A stretch of 64,000 nt of DNA, from assembly GCA_963834715.1 (NCBI GenBank), contig CAWIDE010000006.1, forward strand, positions 1,240,001-1,304,000, given 5' to 3'. Position numbers and translations under genes: made by a program. The notes under the pieces are model-generated. The model had not been told where the DNA came from and searched no databases. It saw only the letters and a list, made by a program, of their open reading frames with translations. This stretch comes from CAVSUZ01 sp963834715. Lineage in GTDB: Bacteria > Pseudomonadota > Alphaproteobacteria > Acetobacterales > Acetobacteraceae. Of the stretch, positions 17,130 through 29,385 are shown piece after piece (within the stretch, counting starts at the first letter, position 1; each line of letters starts with the position of its first letter).

Positions 17130-19282
17130 GCACGACCTCCGTTGCGCCCGGCGAGATGCGGTTTCACCAATGGTGCGAACCGCCGCTTGTGGCTGGGCGG
17201 TATCGTCTCGAGGCCGTGCAGAGTTCGCCCGAACTCGAGGCAGAATTCGCGACCGCGCTCGATTTCGTAGTGGACGCGCCGCGCTTCGCGCTCCTGCCGA
17301 CCGACGTCTATAGCGTCTATCCTCCGAAGGGACAGGCGGGCGACTTCGGCGGGACCTTCCCGCACATCGTGCTGTCGCGGCGTACGTTGCCGTGGGAGCG
17401 CACGCTGGAGCCGGGGAGCCCGCGGGGACCAGGCGAAACAACTCCGTGGCTGGCGCTGCTCACTGTCTCGGCTGCCGATTTCGGCGGCATCTTCCCTGAG
17501 CTCGCAACGCGCATGATCAGCGAGCTGCTTGAACCAAGCGCAGAGATTGCCGGGCCAACGGGCATCAAGCTTTCGCCGCACGAAGACCCGCAACATCTCT
17601 GCACCACGATCGACTTGCCGACGAGCGTGTTCAGCGCCATCGCTCCGAGCCTGAGCGATCTCGCGCTGCTGGCCCACGTGCGCGAAGTGAATACCGGCGC
17701 TAAGGAAACTGCCGCTTACCTGGGTGACGGCTGGCATTCCGTGGTGGTCGGCAACCGATTGCCGCGGACCGACCCAGGTGGCGAGGCGGAAAACCGCGTG
17801 TATTTGGTTTCGCTCGAAGGAATGGCATATGCCCTGCCGCCTTTTGAAAACCCGAAGACAGCGGTGCGGCTAGCCGTGCTCTCGAGTTGGGGGTTCCGCA
17901 CGCGCGAGCGGCAAGGCTTCAAAGATGCGGCAGCCAATTTGCAGCCTGACGCCTTGCGTCTGCAGTGGGACGAGACGGGTGGCGGCGATGACAAGGCCAT
18001 GGAGCGCGCGCAGCGCGCGCTGCGGATGGGCTATATTGCGCTGAACCACGCCACACGCCTTGGGGAGAGGACGGTCTCCTGGTATCGCGGACCGCTGATT
18101 CCTGTCCCGCCCGGAGAACCGGTTGACGCTTTCTGCCCAACCGCTGACGCGGCGTTGGGCTATGTGCCGGAAGATGGCATGTTCGAGGTCTCGCACGCGG
18201 CAGCCTTCCAGCTCGGGCGGCTGCTCGGTTTGCAGAGCCGGCACTTCGGCCAGTCGCTGCAGCTGTTCCGTCGCCAAATGCGCAGTCGCATCAATCAGGT
18301 TCTGGAGCGTTATCGCCTTAAGGACACGTTCAGCATCAGGGATGCGCTCAGCGTAAAGAACGTCGACGCCTCCGCTCTTTTGCAAGAGGTTTTCGTCCCT
18401 GGCCGGTCAGGGGACGGAGCGAGTTGGAGCCTCGCAGCCGCGCGCTCGGTCGCGCTCAAAGATGACGAAAAAGGACTGTCCCTCGCTGATGATTTCGACA
18501 TCGAAGTTCCAGAAGCCGTATCGCGATGGTTGGCGCGCCTTGTTCTGCTCTATCGCGTTCCCTTCGTTTATTTGGTTCCAGATCAGGGCATGCTGGAGCA
18601 GGACTGGATCCGCTTCTTTTACCTCGACCGGAATTGGATCAAGCATTTGCTGGAAGGGGCGTGCAGTGTGGGGCGCAACACGTCGCGCGATGAACTCGCC
18701 GATGCTCGGTTGCGCAGGAATTTTATGAATCTCGCGCTGGAGCAGGCAATGAATGTGCGCCGCGAGGCCCGGCCGGAGCCTGCGCCCGGGGAAGAGACGG
18801 CGTCGCCGGTGCAGCCGAAATGGCCACTCACCGGCTTTCTGATGCGCTCGCCGATCGTCGAGGGCTGGCAGGGGCTTGAGATGCGCGCCTGGGAGGACAG
18901 CGGCGACAAGGCGAGCATTCCGCTGGCGCCGCTCCGGATCGACAGAATCGCGCCTGACATTCTGCTTTGCATCTTCAACGGCAGGGTCGGGTGGATCGAG
19001 ATCAAGCAACCGCCGGAAGGGTTGCATTTCGGCCTCGCCAAGTTGGGTGACGGCTTCGGCAAGACGCATTTTCGGAATGCCGCGGGTGTTCTCAAGGAGA
19101 ATCATGTCATGGCGACGATGCGGAACCATGCCCCGGACGTGCTCGACGTCGCATCCTTTGCAAAGAAAATAGCGGACGCGCTGCAGTTGGCGTCGTCCCT
19201 CGCCTCGAGCGACCTCGCCATGCACATGGTCGAGCGGCCGGGCCGACTGATTTTCGACCGCACTCATCCCGCCTTGCAATGA
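17126..19282 (+). CDS. Large conserved-looking protein, operon gene 2 (718 aa)
   Basis: The ATG at 17126 overlaps the stop of the DUF6603 gene (ATGA), giving MSTTSVAPGEMRFHQWCEPP; an earlier in-frame start at 17075 would lie inside the upstream gene. No catalogued domain is recognised. Notable segments are FPHIVLSRRTLPWERTL (about 72-88) and a block at about 478-518, VPFVYLVPDQGMLEQDWIRF then FYLDRNWIKHLLEGACSVGR, which resembles similar blocks I loosely recall in unannotated proteins. There is no signal peptide, so it is probably cytoplasmic unless exported by a dedicated route. Translational coupling on both sides suggests it acts with its neighbours, perhaps as one complex. Confidence 0.7.
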   Translation: MSTTSVAPGEMRFHQWCEPPLVAGRYRLEAVQSSPELEAEFATALDFVVDAPRFALLPTDVYSVYPPKGQAGDFGGTFPHIVLSRRTLPWERTLEPGSPRGPGETTPWLALLTVSAADFGGIFPELATRMISELLEPSAEIAGPTGIKLSPHEDPQHLCTTIDLPTSVFSAIAPSLSDLALLAHVREVNTGAKETAAYLGDGWHSVVVGNRLPRTDPGGEAENRVYLVSLEGMAYALPPFENPKTAVRLAVLSSWGFRTRERQGFKDAAANLQPDALRLQWDETGGGDDKAMERAQRALRMGYIALNHATRLGERTVSWYRGPLIPVPPGEPVDAFCPTADAALGYVPEDGMFEVSHAAAFQLGRLLGLQSRHFGQSLQLFRRQMRSRINQVLERYRLKDTFSIRDALSVKNVDASALLQEVFVPGRSGDGASWSLAAARSVALKDDEKGLSLADDFDIEVPEAVSRWLARLVLLYRVPFVYLVPDQGMLEQDWIRFFYLDRNWIKHLLEGACSVGRNTSRDELADARLRRNFMNLALEQAMNVRREARPEPAPGEETASPVQPKWPLTGFLMRSPIVEGWQGLEMRAWEDSGDKASIPLAPLRIDRIAPDILLCIFNGRVGWIEIKQPPEGLHFGLAKLGDGFGKTHFRNAAGVLKENHVMATMRNHAPDVLDVASFAKKIADALQLASSLASSDLAMHMVERPGRLIFDRTHPALQ

Positions 19283-22200
19283 GCATTTTCGCCGAACCAG
19301 CCCTGCTCGTTCCGATCCATGTGGATGCGCTCGCGGTTGGTGCGCAGCCCAGCGACGAAAGCTTCCAATGGACTCGCTTGTCGCCGAGCTATGAAAAGCT
19401 CGAGGACGATTTCTTCCTCGGGCCGGAACTGGCGGGTGACCCGTTCGACCAGGCGCCGCCGCTTCTTTCCGGAGTCCATTTACACTTCAGGCCACCGCCC
19501 GTTTTTTCGCAGGGCCGGCAGAGCGAAGGGAGCTCGCTGACCTTTCCAATCATCCCGAACCGTTGGTTGGTTCAGCGCATCATCGCCGACGCCGGCCCGC
19601 GCGCATCGCACCACGCTTGGTTGATCCGCAGCGACCAGCGGGGTTCTGAACAAGGCGTCGCTTGGCCCAGCTTTACGGATGGCGCTGTCTCAGTAATCCG
19701 AATCGGCGCAGCCGATGAGCTGAACGCACCGCCGGGCCCGGAGGACGCGAGCTCCGATTTGCGGGTAACGGCGGTGGGGGTCGGAAGAGCTGGGGCCAAA
19801 GTGCAAACACGTAATCTACTGTTCAGCGCCCACTATTATGCAAGCCGGACGGTTCTCGGATTCCACGACGAGCTCGCCAACGTCAAAGCCGGCTCGCAGC
19901 TTTCCTATCTCGTGACCGGCTGGTTCTCCCATGCCGAAGACGATCCCTTGTGGCTCGAGGTACAAAAGCACAATCCTGCACGATGGAACGACGTTCAAAC
20001 ATGGCTTGAGGAACGAAAATGGATGTGCGTTGAAAGCAAGGACGAAATTGCGCCTCGGCGGATGCTCTGCCATGGCTTCGTGCGCGGACTCCAATGGAAG
20101 GGCGCCGACTACGATTATTTCCGGCCGCTCCTGAACATTTTGCGTCCTTCCCGCCCGCCGCCGGTGAGTGCAGCCGGGAAGCCGGCGGATGCGGCGATCG
20201 GCGAGACGCCGGCAGAGGCGCTTGCAGCCATGTTGCGGGACGGTGAGGTCGAGCAAGACCTTCTTGCCGCATTGCAGGAGGGTTTGTTTGAGGGTGGCTT
20301 GACGGTCGCCAAGCTGCGCTGCGATCTGCATGCGCGCCGCTTCGATGCGGCGCTCGGCGGGGCGGCATTTGCTCTGGCCCCAGAAGCCGAGACTGTTTCT
20401 GATCAGAAACAGGTGGCACACACGCCCTCCACGTTGCCCGCCGAACTTTCCCGTAGGCTCAACGACCTGAACCGCAAACAGGCGGAACAAGATAGGGCAG
20501 CGAGAGCTTTCGAAGAATGCCGCCTCCAGTGCTACATGACGTGGTTTCTGCTGACGAACGAGCTCAAGCGGGGCGAAGATGCGGACAGAATCAAAGCCCT
20601 GCGCCAACAACTCGAAACGGTGCGCGATGAAGTCAAGAAGGCTGAGGAGGCGCTGAACAAGGCGGCTGCAGAGACGAACGCACTTCTCCCGCCTAGGGCT
20701 GATGAAAAGATATGGACGGAATCCGACCCGGGCACGACAGCCAAGTTCCGCGTCACGCGCACGCCAGCGGCGGCTTTCTATAGCCCGCGCGAACCTGCCT
20801 TCGCCCTCGCCGGCCCAGTTGTGGCGCGCCGGGGCACGGCCGAGCGCGCCGAGATTGAATGCCGGCCCGAGACCGGGGTACTGAAGAGTGTGCGCTTGCC
20901 TGTTCGCGGCGGAAACGAGGCGATAGTGACAGGCGAACAAGTGATGCAGGCCGTATTCGGAGCGGCGCCGGCGACGCTTGATTCATTGCACCTGTCTCTG
21001 CTTAGCGAGGCGCTGCTGCTCGATCCGGACAATGCCGAGCGAATCGCCGGCCTCGCCAAAGTTCCGAAGGGAGCGGGCGGGTTTGGGGAAAGAGAGTTTT
21101 GGAAGACCGACAAATTTGCCGGACGGCTCCCAGACTGGATCTCCCAGTTCGACCGATCGGGAGAGAATCCCTGGATTCCTTTGATGCTGGCCTGGGAGGT
21201 CCAGTGGCAGCCCGATAAGGACTCAGGCGCCGCCAAACCTGCCCCGGCGGAGGCCATCTGCAAGCGCTGGTCGATCGGGGACGACGCCGAGCTGCGCCCA
21301 GGCGCGGCGGACATAGAGCCTAGTGGCGACTACCGTATCCGAGGCCAGACATTGCTTCTCTCTGGAGCGGTCGCAGCGCTTCGGGATCGTCTGAAGGAGG
21401 CGGCGGAAACAGCGCCGCTCGCGTCCGAACTCGTTAACTGGGATGCGGCGGTTCAAAGCCTCAGCGGGTTCAATGCGTCCCTGGTCAAGCGGCAGTGGGC
21501 CGTGCTGCTGCCCGCGCTCGATTGGAGCCGCTACAGCAAGGGCGAGGGACTGGTTATCGATCCGATTCAAAAAGAGCTTGCCGCAGACGAAGCCGCGCTC
21601 CGGTTTGCCCCGGAGTGCCGAGAAGACTTTCCGCCGTTCCAACCTGTGCGCGTCGGCAATCTGAAGTTACTGCGCCTCAGCATCATCGACGCCTTCGGAC
21701 AAACGATCCAGCTGAAGACCCCGGATACGCGCGCGGCCGACTTCAAGCTCCGGGCGGCCCATTCCTGTCGCGGCGCGGCTGACGAGGAGATCGTGTTGCC
21801 GCCGCGGCTGCTGCAGCCGGCACGTCTTCAGTTCGACTGGGCCGATCCGATTTGCGGCTGGATCGTTCCCAACCATCTCGACCAGAGTTTTACTGTGCAC
21901 GACGCCGAGGGTCGGGCGGTCGGGCTACTCCAGAAAAGGATGGAGCAGCGCGCGGGCACGGCCGACCGGGCCGCGTTCTACTGGGCCAGCGCGCCCGGCG
22001 CCGAAACAAAGAGTCCCGACACTATCCCAGATCCGCACTTGCGCGCTTTCTGCGCCTGGGCGCTCGACCTCAATCCGGATGCCGGCGCCATGCTGTTCTC
22101 GCTCATCAACGAGCAGATCGACGTTGCGGATCAGCGCATACCTGAAGCCGACGCTTTGCTTTCCATTGTGATCGGACGCCCGTTTGCGCTAGCCCTAGGT

Positions 22201-23064
22201 TCTTTGCGCCTGCAACTTGCGGGACCCACGGCGCACCCGCCGGAAACGCGGGACAGCCGCGGGCTTGAACATGTGCGTTTGCCGGTTCGCCTTGGCGATC
22301 GTCGCGCGACCGATGACGGGCTTATCGGGTTCTTCCTCCCGAAGGACGGTGGCTTCGACAAGGACGCCTTCTTCCCCGCCTGGCGGCCGACGATGGCACC
22401 GATGAGCGAGGGTCTGAAGGAGCGCTTCCGGGACCAGGCGGAGCTGTCGATCGACTCGTCCCAGTCGCTGCCGCTTCTTGTGCTCATGGACCCCGGAGCC
22501 GTGCTGCGCCTGGCGACCGGGGTGTTGCCGGTGGCGACGTTCAGGCTGCCGCCCGACATGTCCGAGGGCCGCCACCGGGCGCGCGAAGCATTCTTCCAAA
22601 CGACACCGGTTTTGGGGTTTGCGGAGGAACCCGAAATGCCGCGGCCCTCCGACGATTACGGCGAGTGGTCCTGGCTCTGGCGCCCCAGCGTGACCTCTTG
22701 GAAGGCTGCGGACCATTTGGTCGAGGCCGCCGAGCGGGGCGGATTTGATGACCGCTGGCCGTGCATTTCCGAAGGATGGCTCAAGCTTCGGATCGAGCCG
22801 CTGAAGCTGCTCAGCTTTTGGATTCAGGACGCCGATAAGCCGGTGGCGCGCGGCAGTCGGCCGCGGCTCGCCTGGGCGCAACAAGGTGCGGAGCGTCTCG
22901 AGCTGAACATTGTTTCGCCGCGGAAGAAGGCCGTGAAGCTATGGGAGAAGCCTCCATTCCCCAGCGCCTATGCGGTGGAGGTGCAAGAGCCAACGACGTT
23001 TGAGCTCAAAGCGACCGTCGGCGACGTAGAGCGCAGTTTGCAACTAGTTGTGCAGGTGCAATAA
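19279..23064 (+). CDS. Large protein with coiled coil, operon gene 3 (1261 aa)
   Basis: The ATG overlaps the previous stop (ATGA at 19279). The N-terminus contains LLSGVHLHFRPPPVFSQG and FPIIPNRWLVQRII, a combination I associate with large unannotated proteins. Residues about 385-470 form a charged coiled coil (RLNDLNRKQAEQDRAARAFE to VRDEVKKAEEALNKAAAETN). The C-terminal two thirds are beta-rich with many Trp/Pro and end in an immunoglobulin-like segment (VEVQEPTTFELKATVGDVER). No signal peptide or catalytic motif is seen. Its stop shares one base with the next start (TAATG), indicating coupled translation. Function unknown; a structural component is a reasonable inference. Confidence 0.7.
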   Translation: MSIFAEPALLVPIHVDALAVGAQPSDESFQWTRLSPSYEKLEDDFFLGPELAGDPFDQAPPLLSGVHLHFRPPPVFSQGRQSEGSSLTFPIIPNRWLVQRIIADAGPRASHHAWLIRSDQRGSEQGVAWPSFTDGAVSVIRIGAADELNAPPGPEDASSDLRVTAVGVGRAGAKVQTRNLLFSAHYYASRTVLGFHDELANVKAGSQLSYLVTGWFSHAEDDPLWLEVQKHNPARWNDVQTWLEERKWMCVESKDEIAPRRMLCHGFVRGLQWKGADYDYFRPLLNILRPSRPPPVSAAGKPADAAIGETPAEALAAMLRDGEVEQDLLAALQEGLFEGGLTVAKLRCDLHARRFDAALGGAAFALAPEAETVSDQKQVAHTPSTLPAELSRRLNDLNRKQAEQDRAARAFEECRLQCYMTWFLLTNELKRGEDADRIKALRQQLETVRDEVKKAEEALNKAAAETNALLPPRADEKIWTESDPGTTAKFRVTRTPAAAFYSPREPAFALAGPVVARRGTAERAEIECRPETGVLKSVRLPVRGGNEAIVTGEQVMQAVFGAAPATLDSLHLSLLSEALLLDPDNAERIAGLAKVPKGAGGFGEREFWKTDKFAGRLPDWISQFDRSGENPWIPLMLAWEVQWQPDKDSGAAKPAPAEAICKRWSIGDDAELRPGAADIEPSGDYRIRGQTLLLSGAVAALRDRLKEAAETAPLASELVNWDAAVQSLSGFNASLVKRQWAVLLPALDWSRYSKGEGLVIDPIQKELAADEAALRFAPECREDFPPFQPVRVGNLKLLRLSIIDAFGQTIQLKTPDTRAADFKLRAAHSCRGAADEEIVLPPRLLQPARLQFDWADPICGWIVPNHLDQSFTVHDAEGRAVGLLQKRMEQRAGTADRAAFYWASAPGAETKSPDTIPDPHLRAFCAWALDLNPDAGAMLFSLINEQIDVADQRIPEADALLSIVIGRPFALALGSLRLQLAGPTAHPPETRDSRGLEHVRLPVRLGDRRATDDGLIGFFLPKDGGFDKDAFFPAWRPTMAPMSEGLKERFRDQAELSIDSSQSLPLLVLMDPGAVLRLATGVLPVATFRLPPDMSEGRHRAREAFFQTTPVLGFAEEPEMPRPSDDYGEWSWLWRPSVTSWKAADHLVEAAERGGFDDRWPCISEGWLKLRIEPLKLLSFWIQDADKPVARGSRPRLAWAQQGAERLELNIVSPRKKAVKLWEKPPFPSAYAVEVQEPTTFELKATVGDVERSLQLVVQVQ

Positions 23065-24784
23065 TGGCCAATCAACCCGAGCTCAAGGGGAGCTTCGAGG
23101 TCGTAGTCGATACCGCGGCTGTGCAAATCAACGAGCAACCGCAAAACAAGATTGTCATAAAGGTCAACTACACAGGTGACGATGAGCCCCTTGTTCGGCT
23201 GACAATAACGGCGACTTGCGGCCGAGAACCAAATGCGCTGCTTGAAGGCAAGAACGAAAACGTCACGGTGACAAGCGATCACCCCGACGCCCGCAACCTT
23301 TCCAAGCAAGACGTCAAGGATGCCAACAAGACTGCATGGCAAACCAAGTCGGCCGGGATCACGCTGACCAAGGATCGCAAGCAGCTCAAGCTGACCCTGG
23401 CCGGCTTCCGGTGCAGAACGCCGCCGGGGGACGCGGAAATCGAGGTGGCGATCGGCGCCAAAGCAGCCTCTGCTGACATCTGGACGAAATTCGACCCGCG
23501 GAAGTTGTCGGTCCCGAAAGCAACACCGCAAGAGCCGACGCTCCTCTACTTCGCGATCTCCCCCGATTTCGTGTTGCAGGCGGGCGCCACGGATGTGTGG
23601 ATCGAGATTTGTGCCACCGGCTTCAGCAAAGTGAAGCTAACGCGCAATAATGAGGAAGTGTCCGCCTGGGGGGACGAATGCCAGAAGCTTGCCAAGGGGG
23701 AACCGGCGAAGTTCAAAGATCGGCCTTCGATTACAACGGTTTACCACCTTGAACTGACCAAGGGCGCGGCGAGCCAGAAGGGAAGCAGCCAAGACGTCTA
23801 CCGGACCGTGCAGGTCATTTCGCCGGGTTGGAACAGACTGGCGCTGCCGCAGGGCTATCCCGCCTGGTTGTTCGTGGCGGACCTGGGCCAGGGCGGCCAG
23901 CGGCTTTACGGCATCTTCATCGATCCGGACGGCAAGGCGACCCTGCATTCGTCGGCGACGGGGGTCGACAATTGGGCGCAAGAGGAAGGCGCCGTGCCGA
24001 ACCGCATGAAGAACAGCCCCGGGGTCGTTTTCGATGGCAAACTCTGGCTGATTGGCGGTAGCAGCTTTGACGAAGACGCGGTCGGAGATGAGGTCTGGTG
24101 TTACGAGAAGCGCGCGGACACCAACAACTGGGAGTGGGAGAAAAAAGCGCAGCTGGGCCTCGGCGCGAATAGCGTCGGAAAGCGGGCTTGCCACGCGTGC
24201 ATAACGGCGCCGGCGCAAGGCAAGGAGGCGATTTGGCTGCTCGGCGGCTATGATAACGGCATTTGCTACAAAGACGTCTGGATTTGCGACGGAGCTAAAT
24301 GGAGTCGGGCCGCCGAGCCGGCCTGGCCCGCGCGGTTCAAGCACGCTGCTGCCGTTCGTCGGCGGGTGAGCGACGCCGATGTTTGGGTTTACGGCGGCCT
24401 TGGGGATGATCACGCGGCCTTATCCGATCTCTGGATGCATGCCGGCGGCAACTGGTCTTCAATCCGCGGTCCTCAGCCGTCGCCAGGTCAGGGCAAGGCG
24501 GTGGCGCTGACGACCGCGCCGCAACTGCACAATGGCGACGACAGCGGGATCACGATGCTTGGGACCTTCCTTCTGCCAAACAGTGACAATGTCACCGCCT
24601 CGCGCATTCTGAAGTGGCAGGACGGAAATGCGATCTGGGAAGCGGAGGAGGTCGGGGCCGGCTGGGAGCGATTCGCAGGCGCCGCCTTCGGCATGCAGGC
24701 CATCTCGTTCAACGGCTTTCTGTTCGTATGGACGCTGCATCGCGATATTGAACGAGCCCCGCGGCTCAACGTGCTGGTGTCGCC

Positions 24785-24788
<4 letters not shown>
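23064..24788 (+). CDS. Kelch-type beta-propeller protein, operon gene 4 (574 aa)
   Basis: The N-terminal 250 residues are beta-sandwich-like (KIVIKVNYTGDDEPLVRLTI; then YFAISPDFVLQAGATDVWIE). The C-terminal part carries kelch-like blades with the GG-Y/W pattern: DGKLWLIGGSSFDEDAVGDE (about 321), AIWLLGGYDNGICYKDVWIC (about 389) and VWVYGGLGDDHAALSDLWMH (about 440). Kelch propellers bind proteins or, in galactose-oxidase relatives, carry copper; no oxidase ligand set is apparent. It starts at TAATG and ends in an ATGA overlap with the exported propeller gene, so the last two operon genes both encode propellers. Confidence 0.7.
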
Positions 24789-26796
<2,008 letters not shown>

Positions 26797-27092
26797 GGTT
26801 CAATTTTCCCTGGCGCGACCTTGGACTACTGCATGGATTGCTCAATCATGTGATGGACAATGTCGAGTGAATAGCTGGAGGGTTCGGGCAAACTGATCGG
26901 CAGCGCGCATTCCGCTTGCAGAATGTCGCCCGATAGATCTGCTTTCCGGCACGGTTTAGTGAGAAATGAGATTGACATCTGCGCGTTGGTTATGCCCAAA
27001 TATGCCAGAGTGGCGGGTGTGCCGCTGCTCAAGAGACCTTCAGCTAGGGGAGCCGCCCAAGGGAGGACGGCGCCACCCTCCCGGATCCGCAG

Positions 27093-27610
27093 ATGAGCAG
27101 CAATAGAGAAGGCGGGTCGGGTCCATCAGCGCCGATCGCGCTGATGAGGCCCCGGATTTGTGGCGGCGGGTTCGCGAGCTGGAGGAGCCCGTGAGGCGAC
27201 TCAGCGAGGGTTCACGGTCCGGCGGGTGGCGAAGATTCCTGGCACGCGAAGCTGGCCCGTTGGCATCGGAGCAGCCGCTCCGCTGCACACCAGGCCATTC
27301 TCCTTTTTATCTCCGACAAGTCGGCTTCCCGCACCCGCCAGCTTTCTGGCGTATACCAAGTCGTGGACATAACCCTGATATTATAGTCCTGAGCGACGTC
27401 GCTCAGACGCCGATATTCCTTGCGCCGCTTTGAGATATCGAACGATACCGGTACCTGCAAGGCTCTTATCGTTGTCGGCAACAGCTCTGGACAGGTAGAT
27501 CGCAGGCAGGTGAGGATATATGACGATCATGACGGCAGTCGGCATCAGGCCACGGGCAACGTGACGCCAGCCGGATCAGCATCGGAGATCAGACGGTGCC
27601 GGCACAGCGA
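27093..27610 (+). pseudogene. Decayed paralogue of the tail-fibre-like gene
   Basis: From 27093 the DNA resembles the leader and start of the gene at 8903. A frame reads RVRELEEPVRRLSEGSRSG, then after frame changes EISNDTGTCKALIVVGNSSG and RRQVRIYDD, parallel to EISNDTSSFKALMVVGNSSA and RRQVQIYDD in the intact copy. The membrane-segment region is replaced by unrelated sequence and there are several frameshifts. It sits between the operon and the collar-domain gene, so fibre-type modules bracket the operon on both sides. Confidence 0.65.
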
Positions 27611-27627
27611 ATAAGGGAACCCGATCA

Positions 27628-28338
27628 ATGCTAAAAAGAATCTGCGCCATCCTGCTCCCGAGGAACAATCCGAACCCTTCAGTCAGTAAAGGCCAGTCCG
27701 CTCACGTCGATCGGGAACGCCGGTGGCTTGGCCCCCTTGTTCTCGCGGCGCTCGCGCAGGGCGCGTCCACGGCGAAGGCGCAAACCAACTCGCTCATTAT
27801 TGAGAAGGACGGCACGGTCAAGATAGATAAGGGCCTGCAGGCTGGCGGCGACGTGCGCGCTGCATCGTATTCCGGAAAGGGCGCGGTGCCGGTGGGCGCG
27901 ATCCTGATGTGGTCGGGATCGACCACGCAACTTCCGGACGGCTGGGTGTTGTGCGACGGTCGCAACGGCACGCCCGATCTCGCCGGACGCTTCATCGTTG
28001 GCTACGACGTCAACAGCGCTGAGTACAACAGCCTCGGCAATAGAGGCGGAGAAGCGAGGCACACGCTGATGGTTGATGAAATGCCAAGTCATAGCCATGA
28101 CATCCGGATAGACTCGGCCGGCGAGCACCGGCATGCGATAGCTCGGACAACACACGGCTGGGATATAGACGCTGTCCAAAGCGGCGATCCGAGAAATGGG
28201 GGGTGGAGGGGGCAAGCCTATACCGAAAACGCGGGAGCACATACCCATAGTGCAAAGGTGCTTGCGGCCGGAGGCGGTAAACCCTTTGACAATCGGCCCC
28301 CCTACTACGTGCTGGCGTACATTATGTACAAAGGCTGA
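27628..28338 (+). CDS. Exported phage tail-collar domain protein (236 aa)
   Basis: Residues about 33-51 (WLGPLVLAALAQGASTAKA) are a signal peptide or anchor, followed by NSLIIEKDGTVKIDKGLQAG. The collar domain starts at about 88: PVGAILMWSGSTTQLPDGWV then LCDGRNGTPDLAGRFIVGYD, MPSHSHDI, AGAHTHS and FDNRPPYYVLAYIMYKG, the hallmark of short-tail-fibre collar proteins, including the His-rich HSH/HTH pairs that bind metal in phage needles. Unlike phage collar proteins it has an export signal, so a cell-surface or periplasmic fibre is inferred. AAGGGA upstream may serve as Shine-Dalgarno sequence. Size is normal for single-collar proteins. Confidence 0.8.
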   Translation: MLKRICAILLPRNNPNPSVSKGQSAHVDRERRWLGPLVLAALAQGASTAKAQTNSLIIEKDGTVKIDKGLQAGGDVRAASYSGKGAVPVGAILMWSGSTTQLPDGWVLCDGRNGTPDLAGRFIVGYDVNSAEYNSLGNRGGEARHTLMVDEMPSHSHDIRIDSAGEHRHAIARTTHGWDIDAVQSGDPRNGGWRGQAYTENAGAHTHSAKVLAAGGGKPFDNRPPYYVLAYIMYKG

Positions 28339-28516
28339 TGTCCAGACAGGTCAGCTCACCCGACTGCAACTCAGCCGCGGCTGCCGTAAGCACGGCCTCG
28401 CATGCCTCCTTTTGAGGGCCTGACGCGGCCCATGGGGTTGCTCCGGCTGCCCTTCGGCCGACCACCCCCAGGCCGAGGACCACCCCAGTTATTGTGGCCC
28501 GGCATGGACCACCTCA

Positions 28517-28582
28517 TATGTCATAAATCAGGGCAGCTCGCTGAAAGCGCTGGATCCGAATTTTCGCCCACTCTGGTCAATC
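28517..28582 (+). repeat. 66-bp duplicate of part of the exported propeller gene
   Basis: The 66 bases at 28517-28582 match 25825-25890 (coding for VINQGSSLIALDPNFRPLWS) with one mismatch. It is an orphan scrap 2.7 kb downstream of its source, suggesting a former second copy of that gene or a recombination scar. Confidence 0.85.
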
Positions 28583-28645
28583 GTCAGCGAAGCTGCGTGG
28601 CCGTTCTTCTGTTGAGCCGGTGAATATGCTGGATGAGCCGGAGGT

Positions 28646-29020
28646 GAGACTGCGAAGATCATCGGTGTAGCCGATAGCTACCTACGGCAGCTCACCCTCG
28701 AGGGCAAAGGCCCTACGCCGGAAACGACAGCGCACGGGCGGCGATCATACTCCTTCGCTGACATTCGCGCGCTTCGTCAGTTCCTCGACGAAGTAGGGAA
28801 GGGGGATCGGCGATACCTGCCGCACCGGAGAGTGGATCAGCATCTCCAAATCATGTGTGTCGCGAATTTCAAGGGGGGCTCCGCGAAAACCACGACCTCG
28901 GCGCATCTTGCCCAGGTACTTGGCGCTCCGCGGCTACCGCGTCCTGGCGGTGGATCTAGACCCTCAGGCGAGCCTCACCGCCCTTCATGGGTACCAGCCA
29001 GAGTTCGACCTGGGGCATAA
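28646..29020 (+). pseudogene. repA: Plasmid partition protein RepA/ParA remnant, frameshifted
   Basis: The frame from 28646 reads AKIIGVADSYLRQLTLEGKG then GRRSYSFADIRALRQFLDEV and CVANFKGGSAKTTTSAHLAQ, the MerR-like N-domain and Walker A of RepABC-type ParA ATPases (the usual GGSGKTT has Gly to Ala). A one-base insertion near 28916 shifts the frame, after which LALRGYRVLAVDLDPQASLT and ALHGYQPEFDLG continue. It stops near 29020; no repB or repC follows. The remnant indicates plasmid ancestry of this segment. Confidence 0.85.
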
Positions 29021-29385
29021 CAGCCGCAGGCCTGCACCGCATGCGAGGGTGAAGGAGACGCGATGGCGAGCGGTCGAGCCGCAGATCAGGAAGACCCGGG
29101 TAATTCAAAGCGCAACGTAGCGCGTAGTCTTGATTGGGACCCGATCAGCGAACTCCATCAGGGCCAGCGGTCATATGCACCGCACCGAAGGGCCGGACAT
29201 ATGACTGCACCTGACCATTCCGCCAGAACCGCTTCGAAAGCCCTTGCACGCGGGGGTCGTCCACATATGAGTTTCGCAACCTCACCGACCGATTTGAGTG
29301 GGATTGCGTAGGTAGGGGAGCCTGAGCGATACTAAGGCGGGACTTTTGTCGAAAAGACCCACTGCTGGCTCGCCTTGGCATCAGC

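Noticed and set aside
19816..20940. 374-aa minus-strand ORF inside operon gene 3
   Set aside because: Antisense shadow with no recognisable domain; the plus-strand frame is continuous over 3.8 kb and coupled at both ends.
24628..24784. In-frame upstream extension of the exported propeller gene
   Set aside because: It would overlap the kelch gene by 160 nt, and its N-terminus lacks any start or signal logic; the coupled ATG at 24785 plus a one-base frame change explains the data better.
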